28,559 nucleotides of DNA from DATHGT01 sp035317605. Its GTDB lineage: Bacteria > Methylomirabilota > Methylomirabilia > Rokubacteriales > CSP1-6. Position 1 is the stretch's first letter, and the number at the start of each line of letters is the position of its first letter. The notes under the pieces are model-generated. The model had not been told where the DNA came from, did not search any database, and saw only the letters and a program-made list of their open reading frames with translations. This document shows positions 22,478-28,559 of this stretch, one piece after another. The stretch lies in contig DATHGT010000071.1 in NCBI GenBank assembly GCA_035317605.1, forward strand, positions 1-28,559. Direction: 5' to 3'. A program made the translations under genes and the position numbers.

Positions 22478-23530
22478 ATGACGAGGCGACTCCTCCGTCT
22501 CGGGTTCGCGCTGCTCCTGCTGGCCGTCGCGACCGCAGGGCCAACGTGGGGCCTGGAGGGCCGCGAGCTTCCCCGCGCTCCCCGTCTCCACGGCACCTTC
22601 CGGAATCTCGACCCGGACTTCTGGAGCGCCTCGAACTGGACGCGCGTCCGATTCTATCTGCTGGGTCTCTCCACGATGCTGACCCGTGAGCACACGTTTG
22701 CCGCGCTTCCCGCCGCGGTACCCGACGTCGGTGCACTCCGCGGGAACCGTCACACCCCCACCGTCACCTGGGTCGGTCATTCGACCCTCCTGGTCCAGCT
22801 CGATGGCGTCAATTTCCTCACCGACCCCACCTGGAGCCGTCGCCTGGGCCCCTGGTCGGGGACGGTCGGCGTCCGGCGGTTCACCCCTCCCGGCATCGCG
22901 TTCGGGGATCTTCCGCCGATCGACTTCGTCCTGATCTCTCACGACCACTACGACCATCTCGACGAGGCGACGGTGCGACGGCTCGCCCGGGCCTTCAACC
23001 CGCGCTTCGTGGTGCCGCTCGGAATCAAGACCTGGCTGGCCGACCGCGGGATCACGAACGTGTCGGAGCTGGATTGGAGTGAATCCGTCACCGTCAAGGG
23101 GCTCACGATCGTGTGCGCTCCCGCTCAGCATGGGTCCGGGCGGGCGCTCGTCGACAACGGGCGGCGGCTCTGGGCGTCCTGGGTCGTCATGGGATCGAAG
23201 CGCTTCTACTTCGGCGGAGACACCGGGTACTCGCCACACTTCGCGATGATCGGGGAGGCGTTCGGGCCGTTCGACCTGGCGGCCCTCCCCATCGGCTCCT
23301 ACACGCCGCGCGTGATTGCGCGGCCGGTCCACATGTCGCCCGAGGAGGCGCTCCAGGCCTCGCGGGATCTCCGGTCGGCCAGGTTCATGGGAATCCATTG
23401 GGGAACATTCGAGCTGGCCCAGGAGGCATACGATGAGCCGCCGCGCCGAATCGCCGCCGAAGTCGCGCGACTCGATCTCGATCCTCGATCGATCTGGCTC
23501 CCCAAACCGGGCGAGACGCTGGACTGGTAG
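22478..23530 (+). CDS. NAPE-PLD-like metallo-beta-lactamase-fold hydrolase
   Basis: A 350-residue exported hydrolase. A signal peptide covers residues 1-25 (LLRLGFALLLLAVATAGPTWG). A family segment follows (NLDPDFWSASNW), then the MBL core: WVGHSTLLVQLDGVNFLTDP and the metal motif SHDHYDHLD (His155, His157, Asp159, His160). Further metal ligands sit in APAQHGSGR, FGGDTGYS and the C-terminal GIHWGTF. The W-x-GHST, TDP and HWGTF motifs are those of NAPE-PLD/UlaG-type proteins, which cleave phosphodiester bonds such as in N-acyl-phosphatidylethanolamine. It starts 4 nt after the PLD gene and is the last gene of the operon. The substrate is not established. Confidence 0.87.
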   Translation: MTRRLLRLGFALLLLAVATAGPTWGLEGRELPRAPRLHGTFRNLDPDFWSASNWTRVRFYLLGLSTMLTREHTFAALPAAVPDVGALRGNRHTPTVTWVGHSTLLVQLDGVNFLTDPTWSRRLGPWSGTVGVRRFTPPGIAFGDLPPIDFVLISHDHYDHLDEATVRRLARAFNPRFVVPLGIKTWLADRGITNVSELDWSESVTVKGLTIVCAPAQHGSGRALVDNGRRLWASWVVMGSKRFYFGGDTGYSPHFAMIGEAFGPFDLAALPIGSYTPRVIARPVHMSPEEALQASRDLRSARFMGIHWGTFELAQEAYDEPPRRIAAEVARLDLDPRSIWLPKPGETLDW

Positions 23531-23549
23531 GAAGGCCGCGGACGCCGGT

Positions 23550-23593
23550 TGGACCAAAGCCCAATAGGCGGCGGGACGCCGAACTGCTAACGT
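23550..23593 (+). promoter_or_regulatory. Regulon box 10 plus -35/-10 for the 157-residue membrane protein
   Basis: TGGAC-CAAA-GCCCA (9 of 10 half-site positions), A, TAGGCG, 17 nt, TAACGT (23588-23593), standard 24-nt gap. The inferred start near 23600 leaves only about 9 nt before ATG 23609. Confidence 0.74.
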
Positions 23594-23608
23594 TCCCTTG
23601 ATTCATCG

Positions 23609-24082
23609 ATGACCCGCGAAGAACGTCAAGAGCGAGGGTGGCGAGAGTTGAGCCGACGCGCGGCCGGTGTCCTGTTCGTGGCCGGATGGGCGTTCTGGTT
23701 ACATCGCTGGGTCCCCACGCTGCTCGTCGTCACCTTCGTGGCCTGGCTGATCCTCCACCACCGGCTCGAGGCCGGTCTCGGCGACGTGCTCCTCCGCCGG
23801 TGGCGGCGCGCATGGCCGCCAGGGCCCGTGGTCCTGATCCCGCTGCTGTTCGCCAGCACGCTCGCGTTCGTGTTCCTCGACGCGCCGGTGAAGGCGAAGA
23901 TCCTGCCCATTGGCCTGCACGTCCTCGCGTTCTCGATGATCCTCTTCGGCCCGTGGTGGACCCTCGTCGCGCTCCCGAGATGGCTGGGCGGACCCACGGC
24001 CCCGGCGCGGGAGACCGTCGTGGTGGCGCGACCCGGACGCGGGACCGCAGACGCCCGACGCGTCGGCGAAGCGGCGGGGTAA
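23609..24082 (+). CDS. Membrane protein of unknown function
   Basis: A 157-residue protein with a charged N-terminus (MTREERQERGWRELSRRAAG). Four hydrophobic segments follow: about 19-32, 36-50 (TLLVVTFVAWLILHH), 73-90 (VVLIPLLFASTLAFVFL) and 99-122 (LPIGLHVLAFSMILFGPWWT). The C-terminal tail is Arg/Ala-rich. No family recognised. The short distance to the inferred transcription start, and the lack of a Shine-Dalgarno site, suggest near-leaderless translation. It is followed after 26 nt by the GlsB-like gene, probably in the same unit. Confidence 0.75.
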   Translation: MTREERQERGWRELSRRAAGVLFVAGWAFWLHRWVPTLLVVTFVAWLILHHRLEAGLGDVLLRRWRRAWPPGPVVLIPLLFASTLAFVFLDAPVKAKILPIGLHVLAFSMILFGPWWTLVALPRWLGGPTAPARETVVVARPGRGTADARRVGEAAG

Positions 24083-24108
24083 TCGTTACGGAAAGGTAGG
24101 CAGACGTC

Positions 24109-24384
24109 ATGATGATGGAAGACATCGCACACATGGGGCCCATGCTGATTCTCGCTGGGCTCCTGGTCGGGTTGACGGCCGAGACCGTCTCACGCGCGAG
24201 AGGGTATGGACTCATGACCGACATGGTCGTCGGTCTCGTCGGGAGTGTGATCGTGGGCGGGATCGTCCTGGTCGGGGCCTCTCACCCCGGCATGCTGTGG
24301 ATGTTCCTGATCGGCTCCGCGGGCGGTGCGCTCGCGGTCGTCGCTCAGCGGGGCCTCTGGCGCTCGACTCGACTGGGAACGTGA
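24109..24384 (+). CDS. GlsB/YeaQ/YmgE-like small membrane protein
   Basis: A 91-residue protein with three hydrophobic segments (MLILAGLLVGLTAE; MTDMVVGLVGSVIVGGIVLV; MLWMFLIGSAGGALAVVAQRG) and G-x-x-x-G spacing, typical of the transglycosylase-associated GlsB/YeaQ/YmgE family of stress-induced membrane proteins of unknown mechanism. A GGAAAGG site lies upstream of the ATG at 24109; the next ATG is one codon later. Probably co-transcribed with the 157-residue protein; an intrinsic terminator follows. Confidence 0.78.
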   Translation: MMMEDIAHMGPMLILAGLLVGLTAETVSRARGYGLMTDMVVGLVGSVIVGGIVLVGASHPGMLWMFLIGSAGGALAVVAQRGLWRSTRLGT

Positions 24385-24431
24385 GCGCCGCGGGGCCGGA
24401 CTCTCGCAGCCCCTTCGCCTCAGCAACGACG

Positions 24432-24466
24432 AACGCCCCGGTCGGTGAACCCGACCGGGGCGTTTT
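24432..24466. terminator. Intrinsic terminator, largely symmetric
   Basis: A 12-bp perfect GC stem CGCCCCGGTCGG / CCGACCGGGGCG with a 5-nt loop (stem 24434-24462), followed by TTTTCT on the plus strand. Flanking AA and TT extend the stem to 14 bp. It terminates the 23609-24384 unit. On the minus strand the tail is only TTC, but the hairpin lies 44 nt after groEL and could serve both convergent units. Confidence 0.88.
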
Positions 24467-24505
24467 CTCGGCCGGCGCATCGCCGCGCCGGCCGAACACC
24501 CGGAG

Positions 24506-26131
<1,626 letters not shown>

Positions 26132-26191
26132 GTCTGGTTGTCCTTCCTCGACCGGGTCGATGCGGGGTTCACGGGTGTCCTGGGCTCGGCG

Positions 26192-26479
26192 CTAGTCGAG
26201 GATGGCGAACACATCCTCCTCGCGCATGATCACGTACTCCTCGTCCCCGATCGTGACGTCGCTGCCGGCGTACTTGCCGAACAGGATGCGGTCGCCGGCC
26301 TGGACGTCCAGGACGATGCGCGTGCCGTCGTCGGCCACCTTGCCGTTGCCGACCGCGACGACCTTGCCCTCCTGGGGTTTTTCCTTCGCCGTGTCCGGGA
26401 TGATGATGCCCCCGCGGCCGACGCTCTCTTCCGCGATGCGTGTGACGACGATTCGATCGTGTACCGGGCGGATCTTCAT
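26192..26479 (-). CDS. groES: 10-kDa co-chaperonin GroES
   Basis: Co-chaperonin that caps GroEL. The 95-residue protein has family motifs KIRPVHDRIVV at the N-terminus, the mobile-loop region EESVGRGGIIIPDTAKEKP, and GDRILFGKYAGSDV and EYVIMREEDVFAIL at the end. AAAAAGGAGCAGCGT precedes ATG 26479. First gene of the groES-groEL operon. A possible 22-residue leader ORF and an AT-rich repeat region lie upstream; I found no CIRCE-type inverted repeat. Confidence 0.97.
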   Translation of the reverse strand: MKIRPVHDRIVVTRIAEESVGRGGIIIPDTAKEKPQEGKVVAVGNGKVADDGTRIVLDVQAGDRILFGKYAGSDVTIGDEEYVIMREEDVFAILD

Positions 26480-26512
26480 ACGCTGCTCCTTTTTCAGATG
26501 TGCGGGGCGTTC

Positions 26513-26581
26513 CTAGAGAACGGCCGGCCAGATGCGCGAGGAGTGGTCCTCGACCGGCAGGGCGCACGCTGCGAGACTCAT
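26513..26581 (-). CDS. Possible 22-residue leader ORF before groES
   Basis: ATG 26581 follows GAAAGGAG at about 10 nt and encodes MSLAACALPVEDHSS and seven more residues before TAG, ending 33 nt before the groES start. The clear ribosome-binding site is the only support; no homologue is recognised. It might be a regulatory leader or chance. Confidence 0.3.
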   Translation of the reverse strand: MSLAACALPVEDHSSRIWPAVL

Positions 26582-26614
26582 GGCAGGCGTTCTCCTTTCG
26601 ACTTCAGGCCCTCA

Positions 26615-26656
26615 TGGTATCACGATATAAATTATATAAGTTATATAAGTGATCGG
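26615..26656 (-). promoter_or_regulatory. AT-rich tandem-repeat region, probable groESL promoter/operator
   Basis: The only strongly AT-rich island in the window. On the plus strand TTATATAAG occurs twice in tandem (26632-26640 and 26641-26649), preceded by the related ATATAAA. The block is flanked by GTGAT-type ends that form an inverted repeat (ATCAC...GTGAT on the minus strand). The minus strand contains TATAAT, a perfect -10. The repeats may bind a repressor of groESL; no CIRCE or HspR (HAIR) motif is present. Confidence 0.5.
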
Positions 26657-26695
26657 TGCGCTCGAGAACCGGGGGGGGCCCATAGAGCCATCGGA

Positions 26696-26739
26696 TGGAC
26701 TTAAGTCCAATAGGCAGGGGGGACGACGTCGCCTAGAGT
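26696..26739 (+). promoter_or_regulatory. Regulon box 11 plus -35/-10 for the sensor operon
   Basis: Perfect palindrome TGGAC-TTAA-GTCCA (26696-26709), A, TAGGCA, 17 nt, TAGAGT (26734-26739), standard 24-nt gap. Its GGACTTAAGTCC core is the closest in the window to the DosR consensus. The inferred start near 26746 is only about 4 nt before ATG 26750. Confidence 0.8.
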
Positions 26740-26749
26740 CTGAGGCGCC

Positions 26750-26932
26750 ATGACCCCCTCAAGGGTCCAACCGTCTCGAGTGGCCGCGGCCGAGCTGTTC
26801 GATCTCCTCTGGGAATCCCTCGCCGACGTGCTGGGCACCGGGGCCACCGCCACCCTCGTGCGTCACGCGCTCACGCAGGTGGCGCCGCGGACGTTCGGGG
26901 GGGAGCCGGTCGTCGTGACCGCAACGGCCTGA
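26750..26932 (+). CDS. Short ORF in frame with the receiver domain
   Basis: A 60-residue ORF starting MTPSRVQPSRVAAAELFDLL with a helical segment WESLADVLGTGATATLVRHA, ending with TGA at 26930. No family is firmly recognised; the helical segment looks like a small N-terminal module of the kind seen next to signalling proteins. The stop is in frame with the receiver domain that follows, and no other stop separates them. Translation must be nearly leaderless if the promoter at 26696-26739 is used. It may be a short protein, or the N-terminal part of a receiver protein interrupted by a nonsense codon. Confidence 0.5.
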   Translation: MTPSRVQPSRVAAAELFDLLWESLADVLGTGATATLVRHALTQVAPRTFGGEPVVVTATA

Positions 26933-27367
26933 ACTACGGATACCGTCTCCCCGGCGGCCACCCGGAACCGAGACGATCGGCGGCGACGCGCGGTCCCCTC
27001 CCGGCGTATCCTGGTCGTCGACGACGATGACAACGTACGAAAGGCGCTCCGCCGGATCCTGGAGCTCGATGGCCACCGTGTCGAGGTGGCCTGCGATGGC
27101 CCGGAGGGCGTGGAGCTCACGCTGGCCACCGCCCCGGAAGTCGCGTTGATCGACATCCGGCTTCCCGGCATCGACGGCCACGAGGTGGCCCGGCGCATCC
27201 GAGCCGCGCTGGGGCGTCGGGTGCTGCTGGTGGCGTTGACGGCCCACGGCCGGGAGCAGGACCGCCGACGATCGGGTGAGGCCGGGTTCGACGCCCATCT
27301 CGTGAAACCCGTCAGCTATGAGGACCTCACGCGAGTGCTCGATCGGGCCGCGGGAGGGGACGGCTGA
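26933..27367 (+). CDS. Single-domain REC receiver, start codon unclear
   Basis: A complete CheY-like receiver is encoded from about 27002: ILVVDDDDNVRK (acidic pocket), ALIDIRLPGIDG with phospho-acceptor Asp, VALTAHGRE with the switch Thr, and HLVKPV with the conserved Lys. It has no output domain. The frame is open from the TGA at 26930, but no ATG, GTG or TTG lies before the domain; the first GTG is at 27086, inside the fold. Coordinates give the open frame. Either the TGA at 26930 is a nonsense or sequence error and the gene starts at 26750, or a rare start (CTG 27011) is used. All catalytic residues are kept, arguing against decay. It probably relays phosphate with the downstream kinase. 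Confidence 0.7.
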   Translation, partial: TTDTVSPAATRNRDDRRRRAVPSRRILVVDDDDNVRKALRRILELDGHRVEVACDGPEGVELTLATAPEVALIDIRLPGIDGHEVARRIRAALGRRVLLVALTAHGREQDRRRSGEAGFDAHLVKPVSYEDLTRVLDRAAGGDG

Positions 27368-27368
27368 G

Positions 27369-28559
27369 TTGGCCCTGAGAAGCCTGCTTCACCGGGTGGT
27401 CGGCGGACGGACGAAGCTCATGCTGGAGGAGCGCTTGCGGTTCGAGGCGCTCCTCTCGGAACTCTCGGCGGGTTTGATTCACGTCCCCGCCCTCGACATC
27501 GACGCGGCGCTCGCGGGCGGGCTCCAACAGGTCGGCACGTTCCTGGGCGTGGATCGCGCCAGTCTCGAGGAATACGTGGCCGGCGAGCCGCCGGTCCGCC
27601 TCACGTGGACGCTGCCGGGGCTCGAAGAGCCGCCGAGTCTCGTTGACACCGATCAGTTCCCCTGGTCCGCCGAAACCCTGCGGCGCGGAAAAGCCGTCCG
27701 GTTCTCTCGGCTCGACGAGCTGCCGGCGGAGGCGGCCATCGACCGGGCCAGCTATGCGCGCGCGGGCACGCGCTCGAAGGTCTCGCTCCCGCTCCGCGCC
27801 GGGGGACCCATGCTCGGCGTGCTCGGCTTCGGCTCGGTTCGTCGCGAATACGCCTGGCCGGACGAGCTGGTGGAGCGGCTCAACCTCCTCAGCCAGGCCT
27901 TCGCCAGCGCGCTCGAGCGCAAGCGGGTGGAGCTCTCGCTCGCCGAGCGCCTGCGTTTCGAGAAGCTCCTGTCCTCCCTGTCCATCGCGCTCAGCCATCT
28001 GGCCGCGGACGATTTCGATCGAGAGATCCAGCGCGGACTTCGTCAGGTCGTCGAGTTCTTGAGGGTGGATCGCGGCAGCCTGATCGAGTTCTCCCGGGAC
28101 GGCAGCACCGCCCGTTCCTGGGCGATCGAGGAGTGGATGGACGTCGGCGAGTTCCCGTGGATGACGGCCCGGCTGCAACGCGGCGACACCGTCAGCTTTT
28201 CGCAGCTCGAGAATTTTCCGGAGGCCGCCGTGGATCGGCAGAGCTATCTCGCTCACCGGGTCAAGCCCCAGGTCGCCGTGCCGCTGCTCGCGGGGGGGAT
28301 CGTGGTGGGCGGCCTGGTCTTCAGCGCGGTTGGCGCCGAGCGCGCGGGGTCGGAGGAGCTGACCCAGCAGCTCCATCTCATCGGAGAAGTCTTCGCCAAT
28401 GCCCTGTCGCGGAAGCAGACGGAGCTCGAAGCCCAGCGGCTCCGCCAAGACCTGACGCACATCGGCCGGGTCTCCGCCCTCGGCGAGCTCACCGCGTCGC
28501 TGGCCCACGAGCTGAGCCAGCCGTTGACGGCCATCCTCTACAATGCCCAGACGGCCGAG
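27369..28559 (+). CDS. Tandem-GAF sensor histidine kinase (3' end outside window)
   Basis: Open to the window end. It has two related GAF-type sensor domains: residues about 18-185 (LRFEALLSELSAGLIH to FASALERKR) and 190-355 (LRFEKLLSSLSIALSH to FANALSRKQ), plainly an internal duplication. The HisKA dimerisation helix follows with the phospho-acceptor box LAHELSQPLTAILYNAQTA. This H-box is of the FixL type, and FixL kinases usually pair with NarL/FixJ-type regulators. The ATPase domain is beyond the end. Start TTG 27369 has GGGAGGGGA 8 nt upstream and follows the REC stop by 1 nt; ATG 27420 is an alternative. No PAS or membrane segment precedes the GAFs, so it is probably cytoplasmic. The GAF-GAF-kinase order resembles DosS/DosT, but no haem ligand can be assigned. 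Confidence 0.87.
   Translation, partial: MALRSLLHRVVGGRTKLMLEERLRFEALLSELSAGLIHVPALDIDAALAGGLQQVGTFLGVDRASLEEYVAGEPPVRLTWTLPGLEEPPSLVDTDQFPWSAETLRRGKAVRFSRLDELPAEAAIDRASYARAGTRSKVSLPLRAGGPMLGVLGFGSVRREYAWPDELVERLNLLSQAFASALERKRVELSLAERLRFEKLLSSLSIALSHLAADDFDREIQRGLRQVVEFLRVDRGSLIEFSRDGSTARSWAIEEWMDVGEFPWMTARLQRGDTVSFSQLENFPEAAVDRQSYLAHRVKPQVAVPLLAGGIVVGGLVFSAVGAERAGSEELTQQLHLIGEVFANALSRKQTELEAQRLRQDLTHIGRVSALGELTASLAHELSQPLTAILYNAQTAE

Noticed and set aside
26480..26700. CIRCE or HspR (HAIR) element upstream of groES
   Set aside because: No TTAGCACTC-N9-GAGTGCTAA or CTTGAGT-N7-ACTCAAG match was found on either strand.
26933..27010. Reading the TGA at 26930 as a second selenocysteine codon
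   Set aside because: The surrounding residues (VVVTATA / TTDTVSP) are no redox motif and no hairpin comparable to that in the oxidoreductase was seen just downstream.

Overview
The window is high-GC DNA with Shine-Dalgarno-led, tightly packed bacterial genes on both strands. No rRNA, tRNA, CRISPR array or insertion sequence was seen. Gene content (Kup, phosphoketolase/acetate kinase, PoxB-like pyruvate oxidase, many tiny stress-type membrane proteins, FixL-like kinase) suits a soil or sediment bacterium such as Methylomirabilota/Rokubacteria or a deltaproteobacterial relative. That placement is an impression from protein style, not a phylogenetic result.

Layout. 17-5925 (-): glycine-zipper stress protein, pyruvate oxidase, phosphoglucomutase and Kup K+ transporter in one operon. 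6204-6392 (+): small membrane protein. 6501-10543 (-): 26-residue membrane peptide, helix-hairpin-helix protein, phosphoketolase and acetate kinase, with a decayed kup 3' end after ackA. 10693-11514 (+): secreted BON/peptidoglycan-binding protein. 11495-12886 (-): flavin disulfide oxidoreductase whose second redox cysteine codon is TGA. 13141-13598 (+): two small proteins. 13700-15225 (-): tiny membrane proteins and a lipoprotein interspersed with yihY and BON gene remnants. 15602-17298 (+): TPR protein and zinc metallopeptidase. 17585-18880 (+): Nramp-related transporter. 18960-23530 (+): operon for a membrane protein, AI-2E-type permease, phospholipase-D-like protein and NAPE-PLD-like hydrolase. 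23609-24384 (+): two membrane proteins, then a terminator. 24506-26479 (-): groES-groEL. 26750-28559 (+): small ORF, REC receiver, and a GAF-GAF histidine kinase cut by the window end.

The main discovery is a repeated promoter architecture. Eleven copies of a palindrome TGGAC-N4-GTCCA (some degenerate) lie upstream of nearly every transcription unit. Most are followed by A/C-TAGGC in the -35 slot, then a -10 resembling TAGAGT. In eight of eleven copies the distance from palindrome start to -10 end is exactly 44 nt. The palindrome would be centred near -43, the position of an activator overlapping -35. The half-sites resemble the mycobacterial DosR dormancy box (GGGAC-N4-GTCCC). One copy drives the operon encoding the GAF-GAF kinase, so the sensor appears to belong to its own regulon. 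The window therefore looks like a clustered stress/low-oxygen/dormancy regulon. It combines acetyl-phosphate and acetate metabolism (Xfp, AckA, pyruvate oxidase), sugar-phosphate flux (Pgm), K+ and metal transport, envelope/lipid remodelling and a candidate selenoprotein oxidoreductase. The cognate DNA-binding regulator is not in the window and may lie just past its right end.
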